NCBI RefSeq assembly: GCF_001612825.1
Contig: NZ_BDBE01000031.1
Location: 1-64,000 of the forward strand
Direction of reading: 5' to 3'
DNA length: 64,000 nt
From: Nocardia caishijiensis NBRC 108228
GTDB taxonomy: Bacteria; Actinomycetota; Actinomycetes; Mycobacteriales; Mycobacteriaceae
Shown: positions 1 through 9,207 of the stretch, piece after piece
How positions within the stretch are numbered: position 1 is the first letter of the stretch
Layout of the letters: every line of letters starts with the position of its first letter
Translations under genes and position numbers: made by a program
The notes under the pieces: model-generated
What the model was told of the DNA's origin: nothing
The model's database searches: none
What the model saw: the letters and a program-made list of their open reading frames with translations, nothing else

Positions 1-420
1 CAAAAATTTGCTGACATTCAAAATGTCCACTTCCCAACCGGGGGGTATGAGAAGCGGAACCAATAAAATATTGGCACTGACATTCATCGACACACTATTG
101 AGTTCTCAAAGAACACACGCACACACATCCGACCCGACACTCAGTCGAGGTTTCCGTGCGGCAAGGGTTCGTACTGTAGCTCAGAGCTTCGACCGGATGC
201 AAATCCGGAAGAACCCTGAACACATGATCGGTCAGGCGCTCATCGTCCTACCTCGTTTCCCTGTACCGTAGCGGCCCTGTCGGACCAGCTCTTCGGCACC
301 GGGTCGGTGTCCGTGTCGCTCTGACTGGAATAAAGTTACGTGGCTGGAATTCCAATGTCAAATTCCCTAGTCAAGCCGGGTTTCGAAGCACAACAAGAAG
401 CACAACAAAGGGAGGGTCGC
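1..420. other. non-coding leader region with inverted repeats
   Basis: No convincing gene is seen in these 420 bases; the 87-codon frame from 8 to 271 has no ribosome site and poor actinobacterial composition. Two structures stand out. GTTCT-CAA-AGAAC is a perfect inverted repeat at 102-114. A nested hairpin lies at 164-217. The window edge cuts whatever lies to the left, so a role as the trailer of an upstream transcript cannot be excluded. Confidence 0.5.
164..217. other. nested hairpin, possible structured RNA element
   Basis: AGGGTTC at 164-170 pairs perfectly with GAACCCT at 211-217. Inside, CCGGAT at 193-198 pairs with ATCCGG at 203-208 and is closed by a GCAA (GNRA-type) tetraloop. 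A short palindromic run (AGCTC/GAGCT) sits between the two stems. It is not a tRNA: there is no T-arm and the D-arm-like TAGCTCAG is not followed by a matching cloverleaf. No known riboswitch family is recognised. Confidence 0.35.
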
Positions 421-1047
421 GTGTCGAGCGAGGAACGTAGTGGAAAGCGGCGGCTGTTACGTCGCGTCATGAAGGCCGGTGTGGTGTTGGCGAGTGGCGT
501 GGTGTTGGTGACGGTCTGTGCCAATGCGGCCATGTGGATGTTGTCGTCGGGCCATCGCAGTGATGTGGCCGGGGTGCCCGCTGTTCCGGTCGTCATCGTT
601 CCCGGTGCGCGGGTCGCGCCGGATGGGACGCCGATGGCGTATCTGCGGGGACGCCTCGATGTGGCGATCGAGTTGGTGGCGGCGGGGAAGGCCCGCGAGA
701 TCCTTCTGTCGGGGGATGCGGGCGGGACGTCGGGCGACGAGATCGCGTCGATGCGGCGCTACCTGCTCGGGCGCGGCGTCGATGCGGGCATCGTCCGCGA
801 GGACGGGGAGGGACTGTCCACCAGGGAGACGTGTGAGCGGGCTCGGTCGATGTTCGGGGTGGACCGCGCGATCATCGTCACCCAGTACCAGCATCTGCCT
901 CGGGCGGTCGCCTTGTGCAGGGCGGCCGACATCGATGCCGAGGGAGTCGTCGCCTACTGCGAGTGCCGACGGGCGACCGAGGTGCGGAACAACGTGCGGG
1001 AATGGTTGGCGGCGCCGAAGGCCGTCATCGAGATGATCTTGCGCTGA
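421..1047 (+). CDS. YdcF/SanA-like DUF218 membrane-anchored protein
   Basis: This 208-residue protein has a basic N-terminus, one membrane segment at about residues 17-36, and a DUF218 (YdcF/SanA) domain outside the membrane. The sequence shows the family features: VPVVIVPGARV near the domain start, a LSGD motif, a conserved glutamate-rich middle, and a STRETCERA segment. SanA/YdcF proteins are linked to envelope barrier function; the exact substrate is unknown. I chose GTG at 421 because AGGGAGGG precedes it at proper spacing; an in-frame GTG at 340 would add 27 residues but has no ribosome site. It is convergent with the next gene, 12 bases away. Confidence 0.85.
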   Translation: MSSEERSGKRRLLRRVMKAGVVLASGVVLVTVCANAAMWMLSSGHRSDVAGVPAVPVVIVPGARVAPDGTPMAYLRGRLDVAIELVAAGKAREILLSGDAGGTSGDEIASMRRYLLGRGVDAGIVREDGEGLSTRETCERARSMFGVDRAIIVTQYQHLPRAVALCRAADIDAEGVVAYCECRRATEVRNNVREWLAAPKAVIEMILR

Positions 1048-1059
1048 CCACCGACGCGG

Positions 1060-1662
1060 CTATCCCCGGAACAGCGCGGCGATTCTGGCGCGAAGTGTCG
1101 ACTTCGGTCGAACAGGTGGCTCGGGGGCAGTCGCGCGATAGGACGACAGGTCGACCCGCTCGTAGACAGGCTCGTAAGGAGAGCCTGCCAGCAGGTTTCG
1201 ACATCCGCGGCGAACGTCGTCCCATATTTGTGCCGCATCCGAGTATCCCTGCTCCAGGCACATCGACATCTGCGAGAAGTCGTCGGCCAAACTCACCAAC
1301 TCCGGCACCTCGGGCTCGAAGCGATTCGCCAGCGAGAAGAGTTCGGCGTCGATCACGCGCAGGTGCTCGACGGGGTCGCCTTCGTCGTTCAGGAGCGCGG
1401 CGGCATGGCGGGTCGCGCGGCCGAGCCGCACCGACACTTCCCGTTCGGACCAACTCGCGATGTCGAGGAGACCTAGTTCGTTGACCGCCGCGCGGAACAA
1501 TTCAGAAGCCTCGCGGTCATCGTCGCGGTGCAGGCAGGCGAGTTCGATCAGCGCCGGGGAATCCAGACCTCTGGCCAGGGCCTCGGCGGCGATCATCGTG
1601 AGGTCTCGGTCGGGCAGCTCGCCCAGCGCAAACAGGTCTGCGGCCCGGCTCAACTCGTCCAT
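1060..1662 (-). CDS. hypothetical acidic soluble protein
   Basis: This 200-residue protein is not recognised. It is mostly helical and acidic, with no signal peptide or membrane segment, and ends in a short basic tail (RARIAALFRG). The N-terminal half (ELSRAADLFALGELPDR and following) reads like helical-repeat packing, and later segments keep an alternating Leu/Ala/Glu pattern. The ATG at 1662 was chosen because the longer frame upstream has non-native composition and would cross into the neighbouring gene's leader. A function cannot be assigned from sequence alone. Confidence 0.7.
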   Translation of the reverse strand: MDELSRAADLFALGELPDRDLTMIAAEALARGLDSPALIELACLHRDDDREASELFRAAVNELGLLDIASWSEREVSVRLGRATRHAAALLNDEGDPVEHLRVIDAELFSLANRFEPEVPELVSLADDFSQMSMCLEQGYSDAAQIWDDVRRGCRNLLAGSPYEPVYERVDLSSYRATAPEPPVRPKSTLRARIAALFRG

Positions 1663-1806
1663 AGGGTTCAGCGTGCGGATTCGACGTTCGGCCGTCAACG
1701 GGAATACGGACGCGGTCGAGGTTTCCGTGAACTGGGTTCGGTCAACCCTTTCGTCGGTCCGCGACCGGATGGACCGAATCCGATCACCGCAATTCGAGGA
1801 GAACTT

Positions 1807-2061
1807 GTGCGCATCGTCAAAGCTGTTGGGATCACGCTGGCCGTCGCGGCCGCTACAGCGGTGGGAACTGGTGCGGCAGCCGCGGAGCCGGAGACCGAGG
1901 AGAACATCTACATCGACGTCAATGTGCTCGGGTGTTCGGTCGGTGCCGGGCTCGGTGGAGACGTGCTGGTGGCGCTCACCGGCGGAGGCGGGTCGAGCGC
2001 GATGGTGAATTCGTCGCTGGCCGCGCGGCTTCGGGCCGCTGGGTGCCTGCCGCGCCGGTAG
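1807..2061 (+). CDS. small secreted protein
   Basis: This 84-residue protein starts with a clear signal peptide: basic start, alanine/valine-rich core, and likely cleavage after GTGAAAA near residue 23. The mature part is about 60 residues, has two cysteines (NVLGCS and AAGCLP) that could form a disulfide, and a glycine-rich centre. GTG at 1807 has a GAGGA ribosome site a few bases upstream. The family is not recognised. It lies just before the large helicase-like gene but there is nothing linking them functionally. Confidence 0.65.
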   Translation: MRIVKAVGITLAVAAATAVGTGAAAAEPETEENIYIDVNVLGCSVGAGLGGDVLVALTGGGGSSAMVNSSLAARLRAAGCLPRR

Positions 2062-2154
2062 GACCAGCGCCGATGGTCTCGGCGACGGCGCCGGGACCAT
2101 CGGGCTGCCGTGCCGGGGCTCGGTCGATCACGTACCGTGGTGCGAGTTGTCAGC

Positions 2155-5100
2155 ATGCTGGCCGACGAAATGGGGTGCATCGTGAACGGGTCCGAGCATG
2201 CCGCGCGGCTCGTGCGTTTCTGGCGGACTGTTGAACTGTTCGGTCCCCAACTGGTGCCGGAAGTCGGGGTCTGCCGCGAAACCGGTGCGCTGGTGGTGGA
2301 ACTCGGTGCCGACGAACCGGCGCCGTGGGAAGACCTCACCGCGCTCCCCGCGCCACAACCTGGTCGAGTATGGCAGTTCGTGGTTTTCGGCGGGCTGTTC
2401 GAAGTGGGTCGCGCGCGGGAATCGTTGATGCGCGCCTTCGGACGGGACCGGCTCGAGGCGGACGCGCGACAATCCGGAACCACAGCCACTTTCGCGGTGA
2501 CATTGAGCGACGACGGCATGGTCGTCGAAGGCTCGGCGACGCTGTCGGGGCTGGCATGGGCGGTGAACCGGCTGCGCTCCCCCGGCCCTGACGACCCCGG
2601 TTGGGCCGACGGGTTCGAGCACGATTCCTCGGCATTCACCGCCGCTTTCGACCTCCTGACGACCGAGGCACCGAGCATCGATCCCGAAGCCGACGAGCCC
2701 GCCCCTCGGTGGCGGGCCTTGGACGTGGTTGGTCGCGGCGTCGGCGCGTCGCTGATCGCCGCTGGTGCGGACGGAGTCGTGTCGCCGGGACTCGCGGGGA
2801 TGTCGGCCACCGCGTTCGTGCGCGGGGTCATGGCCGATGCGGAATTCGGAACGCCGCTGGTGAGCGGTCGGGCGTTGCAGACGTTCGCGGGCGATCTGTG
2901 TGGGGCGCTGTCGATCCGTTCCGAGCTGCGGGCGGGTGGGGTGCGCGTGGCCTGCGTGCAAGTCGCGGCCAGGGACGCGGACAATGCGGCGGGCGAGGAT
3001 CGGCTCAACAGTGGGCTCGGTGCGCAGCTGCGTGAACTCGCGGCTGCGGTGGACCGTGGGGATGTCGGTGTGGCGCTGCGGGACTACCTCGCGGCGAGTG
3101 AGACGCTGCCTGTCGATGAACGAATCGATGTCCGGCAGCGTCAGGACGTGGTGGTCGAGGGGCTGCTGCCGCAGCGCGTACCGGACGGGCGGTGGCCGGG
3201 TGATCCGCTCGTCGCCGGGCAGCAGTTCGCGGTGGATCAGGCGATGACCGAACTTCGCGACGGTGCGGGCATCTTCGCGGTGCACGGTGCACCCGGCACC
3301 GGAACGACGACGATGCTGCGGGACCTGCTCGCGGCGATCGTGGTCGACAGGGCCGGGCAGTTGGCCGCTTTCGACGACCCGATGAGTGTGTTCACCGGGA
3401 TCACGGAACAGGTGCGGGTCGCCAAGAACTACACCGTCGGCGCGCACCGGCTCGCACCCGAGCTGACCGGGTTCGAGGTGGTGCTCGCCACCGGCAGCGA
3501 CCGGAACGCCGCCGATGTGGTGGCCGAGATACAGGACCTCGACGCCATCGACCCCGACGTGCGGATCAATCACTTCGCCGAGCTCGCCGAATTCGTCAGC
3601 GGCGAACCGGCGTGGGGGTTGATCGCCTCGGCGCTCGGCGGGGCGCGGCGCACCTTCGGGGAGCAGTTCTGGTTCGGGGACCGCTTCGCCACCGAACGCA
3701 AGGCGCAGGCCGGTTCGGCGGGCATGCTCGATCTGCTCAAACAAGCTGAGGCGGATACGGATTCGGTGCCCGACTGGACCACCGCGGTGCGCGACTTCGA
3801 GAGCAGACGCGCGCACGTTCGAACGCTCGCCCAGCAACGTCAGGACGTGGCCGACGCGGTGGCCGAACTGCCGACGATGAACGACGAGCTGCTGTCGATG
3901 GCGGCGGAGATCGCCCATGCCGACACGGCGCACGCACAGTGGCGGGAGCAGCATCAGCAGGCCTCGCAGCAGCTGCGCACGGCCCAGGCCGCCCATCATC
4001 GGGTGAGCGCGTTGCTCGCCGAACACGGCGGGCAGAAGCCGGGATTCGCGGAGTCGTTGTCCACCGGGTTCCGGGCCGGGCGACGGTGGAGTGCGCGTTC
4101 CAACGAACTGTTGCGTGAGCGCCACGATGCCGAGTCGCAGATGCGGCGCAGGCAGAGCGAGGTCGACCACGCACGCGAACAGTGGGCGCAGGCAGCCGAG
4201 CACGGACGCATCCTCATCCGCGACCACGTCGCGTTGACCGAGCGCCGGGCGCGCGCACTCGACATCATCGAAACGGCACGGGAGAAATGGTCGGAGACGA
4301 TCCCCTTCGGTGACGTGGCCGCGGACGACGAACAGTTCCAGCTGTGCAATCCGTGGGCCGACGAGGAGTACTCGACGGCTCGGCGCGAGCTCTTCCTGTC
4401 GGCGCTGCGACTGCATCGCGCGCTGCTGCTCAACGCCGCGCCCCGCGTCCGCGACAATCTGATCGTGGCGATCGCGCTGATCCGCGACGAGCTGGCGGTG
4501 GCGCCGAAGCCGGAAACCATCGCGGCGGCATGGCAAACGCTGTTCCTCGCGGTGCCGATGCTCACGACCACGTTCACCGCGCTGCCCAGACTGTTCGCCG
4601 GACTCGGGCGCGAGGCGCTCGGTTGGTTGTTCGTCGACGACGCCGGTCAGGCCGCGCCACAGGCGGTGGCTGGTGGGCTGTGGCGGGCGCGGCGGGCGGT
4701 GATCGTCGGTGATCACCGTCAGCTGGGACCTGTTGTCGCGCTGCCGACCTCGGCGCAGGAGGCGCTGGTCCGCCAGTACGGACTCGACGCGGAGTGGATG
4801 CCCGACCTGGCCTCGGCGCGGCAGGCGGCTGATCGTGGCGTTCGATTCGGGACCTGGCTGACACCCGCGGACTACGAGCGACCGGTGTGGGTGGGGACGC
4901 CCTTGCGGGTACATCGCCGGAGTGACCTGCCGATTTTCGAGCTGACCCATCGGATCGCCTACGACGACGACCTGCTGGTCTTCGGTACCCCCGGGCGGTC
5001 CGAGTTTCCCGGCCACGATCGGTGGATCGACGTGAGATCCGCGCGTGCCGAAGGGAACTGGATCCCGGGTGAAGGTGAGGCGCTCGCCTCGTTGCTCGCG

Positions 5101-5484
5101 CGGCTGCGCGACGACGGGGTCGCGGCCGACGACATCCGGGTGGTCAGCCCCTTCCGCGACGTCGCCCACGGTGCGCACCGTGTCGCGCGCGAGGTTCTCG
5201 GAGCCGAGTTCGCCGCCGCCCAGGTGGGCACGATCCACGGCATGCGTGGCAATTCGGCGGAGGTGGTCGTGCTGGTACTCGGCACGTCACCGGCCGCGGG
5301 CGGTTCGCGGCGTTGGGCCGCGACCAATCCGAACGTGCTGAACGCGGCGGTATCGCGGGCTCGGCGGCGGGTGTACGTGATCGGCAACTACCGATTGTGG
5401 AGCAGCCAGCGGTATTTCGACGTGCTCGCCCAGCGGTGGCCCGCCGAATCCGATCAGCTGGTCGCTCAGACCGTCAACCGGTAG
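2155..5484 (+). CDS. large SF1-type (AAA) helicase-like protein with degenerate ATPase motifs
   Basis: This is a roughly 1,110-residue protein of the AAA/DNA2-UPF1-like SF1 helicase type. The order is N-terminal unknown region (about 1-340), Walker A-like GAPGTGTTT near residue 384, a coiled coil at about 555-720, Walker B-like VDDAGQA near 828, motif III GDHRQL, motif V VGTIHGMRG, and motif VI AVSRARRRVYVIG. The Walker A lysine is a threonine (codon ACG at 3304), the Walker B glutamate is aspartate, and GDPxQL reads GDHRQL. ATP hydrolysis may be lost. The start is unsure: ATG 2155, ATG 2170, GTG 2110 and GTG 2182 are all in frame without a good ribosome site. The 3' end overlaps the next gene by 19 bases. 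Confidence 0.8.
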   Translation: MLADEMGCIVNGSEHAARLVRFWRTVELFGPQLVPEVGVCRETGALVVELGADEPAPWEDLTALPAPQPGRVWQFVVFGGLFEVGRARESLMRAFGRDRLEADARQSGTTATFAVTLSDDGMVVEGSATLSGLAWAVNRLRSPGPDDPGWADGFEHDSSAFTAAFDLLTTEAPSIDPEADEPAPRWRALDVVGRGVGASLIAAGADGVVSPGLAGMSATAFVRGVMADAEFGTPLVSGRALQTFAGDLCGALSIRSELRAGGVRVACVQVAARDADNAAGEDRLNSGLGAQLRELAAAVDRGDVGVALRDYLAASETLPVDERIDVRQRQDVVVEGLLPQRVPDGRWPGDPLVAGQQFAVDQAMTELRDGAGIFAVHGAPGTGTTTMLRDLLAAIVVDRAGQLAAFDDPMSVFTGITEQVRVAKNYTVGAHRLAPELTGFEVVLATGSDRNAADVVAEIQDLDAIDPDVRINHFAELAEFVSGEPAWGLIASALGGARRTFGEQFWFGDRFATERKAQAGSAGMLDLLKQAEADTDSVPDWTTAVRDFESRRAHVRTLAQQRQDVADAVAELPTMNDELLSMAAEIAHADTAHAQWREQHQQASQQLRTAQAAHHRVSALLAEHGGQKPGFAESLSTGFRAGRRWSARSNELLRERHDAESQMRRRQSEVDHAREQWAQAAEHGRILIRDHVALTERRARALDIIETAREKWSETIPFGDVAADDEQFQLCNPWADEEYSTARRELFLSALRLHRALLLNAAPRVRDNLIVAIALIRDELAVAPKPETIAAAWQTLFLAVPMLTTTFTALPRLFAGLGREALGWLFVDDAGQAAPQAVAGGLWRARRAVIVGDHRQLGPVVALPTSAQEALVRQYGLDAEWMPDLASARQAADRGVRFGTWLTPADYERPVWVGTPLRVHRRSDLPIFELTHRIAYDDDLLVFGTPGRSEFPGHDRWIDVRSARAEGNWIPGEGEALASLLARLRDDGVAADDIRVVSPFRDVAHGAHRVAREVLGAEFAAAQVGTIHGMRGNSAEVVVLVLGTSPAAGGSRRWAATNPNVLNAAVSRARRRVYVIGNYRLWSSQRYFDVLAQRWPAESDQLVAQTVNR

Positions 5485-6521
5485 AAACGCCAGAAGCCGA
5501 AATTCTCGATCGGCAGGACGTCGACTCCGGAGAAGCCCGCCTTGTGCGCGTACTCCCCCAACTGCTCGGCGCGCATCACGGTTCCGGTTCCGACCGAGCC
5601 GGGATGTGCCATGCCGTCCGGCAGACAGATGAGTAGGCTGAAGCCGTACATCAGGCGGTCGACATCGCTGGCGGGAGAAGTGAACTCCGGGTCGACGGCT
5701 TCGTCCATCACGATCACCACGCCGCCGGGGCGCAGCGCGCGGCGCACGGCCGAGAGCACCTCGACCGGGTACGGCATGTCGTGCACGCATTCGAAGGCGA
5801 AGACGGCGTCGTAGGTCGATTCGGGGAGGTCGGCGGTGGCGTCGGCGAGGTGGAATTGGACACGATCGGCGAGGTCGGCGGCATTGGTTGTCGCCAGGGC
5901 GATCGATGGTGGATCGATGTCGTAGCCGTCGACCCGCAGGTCGGGATAGGCGCGGGCCAGGGCGATCGAGGACCAGCCGCCGCCGGAGCCGATATCGGCC
6001 ACTCTCGCGCCGGGAGCCGACAGCAGGGCGTGGACGTCGGGGACGGCGGCGAGGTCGGCGGCCAAACGGTGTTCGAACCAGGGACGGTTCATGTCGGCCT
6101 GGGATTCGCGGACGTCGGTGCCGTATTCGGACCAGCCGACGCCACCGCCGTCGCGATAGGCGCGCACCAGGGCGGGCAGTTGGACCGCCGCACCGGCCAG
6201 CATCCGGGCGAGCGGGGCGAGGTAGTCGAGGCTGTGCGGGTCGGTGAGCACCTCGGCCGCGCCCGGCGGAAGGGCGAACCGACCGTCCGGCGTCACGGTG
6301 AGGATGCCGGTGGCTGCCTGCTGTTCGAGCCATTCCTCGGCATACCGGCGGTCACCGCCCGCGCGGGAGGTGAGCTCGCCCGCGTCGGCGGGGCCCGTCG
6401 CCAGCGCCGCGTACCAGCCGAGCCGGTCACCCAGATGGATGGCCAGGATGTCGACCGTGCCGAGCGCCGCCTCGAACAATCGCTGCGCGAACTGCTCAGT
6501 GGTCTGCTCCACTGCGCTCAC
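5466..6521 (-). CDS. class I SAM-dependent methyltransferase with winged-helix N-terminus
   Basis: This 351-residue protein resembles the Rv2258c-type methyltransferases: a helical/winged-helix N-terminal domain (about 1-95), then a Rossmann methyltransferase domain. Motif I is VADIGSGGGWSSIALA, followed by the acidic DGYDIDP loop and DAVFAFECVHDMPYP. It transfers a methyl group from SAM to an unknown small-molecule acceptor, and is likely cytosolic. The C-terminus overlaps the tail of the helicase-like gene by 19 bases on the opposite strand. Confidence 0.88.
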   Translation of the reverse strand: MSAVEQTTEQFAQRLFEAALGTVDILAIHLGDRLGWYAALATGPADAGELTSRAGGDRRYAEEWLEQQAATGILTVTPDGRFALPPGAAEVLTDPHSLDYLAPLARMLAGAAVQLPALVRAYRDGGGVGWSEYGTDVRESQADMNRPWFEHRLAADLAAVPDVHALLSAPGARVADIGSGGGWSSIALARAYPDLRVDGYDIDPPSIALATTNAADLADRVQFHLADATADLPESTYDAVFAFECVHDMPYPVEVLSAVRRALRPGGVVIVMDEAVDPEFTSPASDVDRLMYGFSLLICLPDGMAHPGSVGTGTVMRAEQLGEYAHKAGFSGVDVLPIENFGFWRFYRLTV

Positions 6522-6681
6522 TGATGACCTCCCGATTCAAGGCGGACCCGAGCGGCCCGCTGCAAGGAGAACGGACAAGGAAACGTCTCGGTTCACCGCC
6601 CGTCCAACGATTCGATCTCGGCACTGTCGGTTGCGGGCTGTTTGCGAGAGGCTGAGCGGAGTTCCCAGGATCGGAGTTGTC

Positions 6682-6999
6682 ATGAGGCCGAGCTCATTTC
6701 TCGGACCAGCCGCCTGCGTCGCGATGGCTCTGGCTGTCGTCCTTCCCGCGCAAGCCGGTGCTGATCCCGTCACCGACCTGCTGTGCAACAGCGGATCGAG
6801 TCAGTTCTGTCCGCCACCGCCACCACCGTCGCGCGAGTGTCATCCTTCCTACGATCCGTGCGTGCCATTCGCCCCTGATGTCGACTGCGAAGGTGGCAGC
6901 GGGAACGGTCCGGCCTACACGGGTCGAGTTCGGGTGATCGGGCCGGATGAGTACGGGCTCGATGCCGATGGAGACGGGATCGGGTGCGAAGCAAGCTGA
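6682..6999 (+). CDS. secreted Excalibur calcium-binding domain protein
   Basis: This 105-residue exported protein has a signal peptide (cleavage near QAGADP, residue 24), a short proline run (PPPPPP) and a cysteine-rich C-terminal region ending in DADGDGIGCEAS. That ending is the Excalibur motif (DxDxDGxxCE), a calcium-binding unit found in actinobacterial and bacillus surface proteins. CHPSYDPCVP and DVDCEGGSGNGP are also typical of this group. The start at ATG 6682 fits the signal peptide. It is monocistronic. Confidence 0.85.
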   Translation: MRPSSFLGPAACVAMALAVVLPAQAGADPVTDLLCNSGSSQFCPPPPPPSRECHPSYDPCVPFAPDVDCEGGSGNGPAYTGRVRVIGPDEYGLDADGDGIGCEAS

Positions 7000-7024
7000 C
7001 GTTTCATGGCGTCGGATCGGATTG

Positions 7025-7474
7025 TCAGGGCGTGTCGAACAGGGGTGCACCGGGTTCAACGGTGGTGTCGATGGTGGTGGGGTCGATGGAGTTCTTCGGG
7101 GAGTCCATCACCACGACCGGGCAGATGACGGGGTTGCCGGTGGCGGCGATCTCGGTGGGGTCGAAGGAGACGATGGGGGTGCCTGCCTCGACGGTTGCGC
7201 CTTCGGTGGCGTGCAGGGTGAATCCTTCGCCTTTGAGTTTCACGGTGTCGATGCCGAGGTGGACCAGCACGCCGATGCCACCGCCGAAGACGACGAAGGC
7301 GTGGGGGTGGAGTTTGAGCAGCTTGCCGGTGATCGGGGCGGTGACGGTGAGCGGGCCGCGGGTGCGGTCGGGGTCGATGGCCACACCGGAGCCGACGAGC
7401 TGGTCGGCGAAGACCTGGTCGGGGACCTCCGAGAGCGCGAGGACCCGACCGGCGAGTGGTGCGGCGACCTTCAC
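7025..7474 (-). CDS. crr: PTS glucose/GlcNAc-family EIIA component
   Basis: This 149-residue cytosolic protein is an EIIA-Glc-type phosphocarrier. It accepts phosphate from HPr and passes it to EIIB. The two active-site histidines are visible: His58 in HPHAF and the phosphorylated His72 in VHLGIDTV. GTG at 7474 overlaps the EIIB stop by four bases, so EIIB and EIIA are translationally coupled. The pair is transcribed away from the EIIC gene and shares its regulatory region. EIIB and EIIA are separate polypeptides here rather than fused to the transporter. Confidence 0.93.
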   Translation of the reverse strand: MKVAAPLAGRVLALSEVPDQVFADQLVGSGVAIDPDRTRGPLTVTAPITGKLLKLHPHAFVVFGGGIGVLVHLGIDTVKLKGEGFTLHATEGATVEAGTPIVSFDPTEIAATGNPVICPVVVMDSPKNSIDPTTIDTTVEPGAPLFDTP

Positions 7475-7701
7475 AGGATGTCCTCGATGTCCTCGGCCAG
7501 CGTGTCGGCTTCGGGGCCGACGACGACCTGCACGACCGAGCCCGACTTGAGGACGCCGTGGGCGCCTGCCGCCTTGAGGGCGGCCTCGTCGACCTTGTCG
7601 CCGTCGCGCACCTCGGTACGCAAGCGGGTGATGCACGCCTCGATCTCGACGATGTTCTCCGCGCCGCCCAGGCCCTGGAGGATCGCTTCCGCTTTGGTCA
7701 T
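7471..7701 (-). CDS. PTS glucose/GlcNAc-family EIIB component
   Basis: This 76-residue EIIB domain carries the phosphocysteine Cys23 in the signature EIEACITRLRTEV. It relays phosphate from EIIA to the sugar carried by EIIC. ATG at 7701 has a strong GGGAGAAC ribosome site; the longer open frame upstream is not supported. It is first in a two-gene unit with EIIA. By neighbourhood (nagA and nagB across the divergent promoter) the sugar is N-acetylglucosamine. Confidence 0.93.
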   Translation of the reverse strand: MTKAEAILQGLGGAENIVEIEACITRLRTEVRDGDKVDEAALKAAGAHGVLKSGSVVQVVVGPEADTLAEDIEDIL

Positions 7702-7775
7702 GTGTTCTCCCTTTCCGCGGTGACAGCCGGTTCCAGTATGGGAGCCTCGGTTGTGCGCCACGTCATATTTCACGG

Positions 7776-7804
7776 TTGACATCCGACGGCCACCTGGTCA
7801 AACT
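7776..7804 (+). promoter_or_regulatory. candidate promoter of the EIIC-ptsI-nagA-nagB operon
   Basis: TTGACA at 7776-7781 is a perfect -35 hexamer, followed 17 bases later by CAAACT at 7799-7804 as a moderate -10. Transcription would start inside or next to the operator candidate at 7809-7824, and about 65 bases before the EIIC start. Confidence 0.45.
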
Positions 7805-7808
7805 GACA

Positions 7809-7824
7809 ACTGGTTATGACCGGA
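7809..7824. promoter_or_regulatory. DasR/NagR-like (dre) operator candidate
   Basis: ACTGGTTATGACCGGA matches the GntR-family dre consensus (ASTGGTCTAGACCAST) at 11 of 16 positions, including the ACTGGT and GACC arms. A second, less regular inverted repeat, ACTGGTT-CAC-AACCGCT, lies at 7842-7858. The position between divergent GlcNAc uptake genes fits repression relieved by glucosamine-6-phosphate. The regulator gene itself is not in this window. Confidence 0.45.
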
Positions 7825-7875
7825 CAGTACCCGTCAGAGCCACTGGTTCACAACCGCTGGACGAAGAAGGTCGAC

Positions 7876-9201
<1,326 letters not shown>

Positions 9202-9207
9202 CGCTCG

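Noticed and set aside
171..217. tRNA-like stretch with TAGCTCAG
   Set aside because: No acceptor stem pairing, no anticodon arm of proper length and no T-loop GGTTCGA; rejected as a tRNA.
8..271. 87-codon open frame near the left edge
   Set aside because: No ribosome site, poor codon composition for this genome and overlap with the hairpin region.
2128..5238. 1,036-codon minus-strand frame opposite the helicase gene
   Set aside because: Shadow frame: composition is Arg/His/Pro-rich and has no motifs, while the plus strand has clear helicase motifs.
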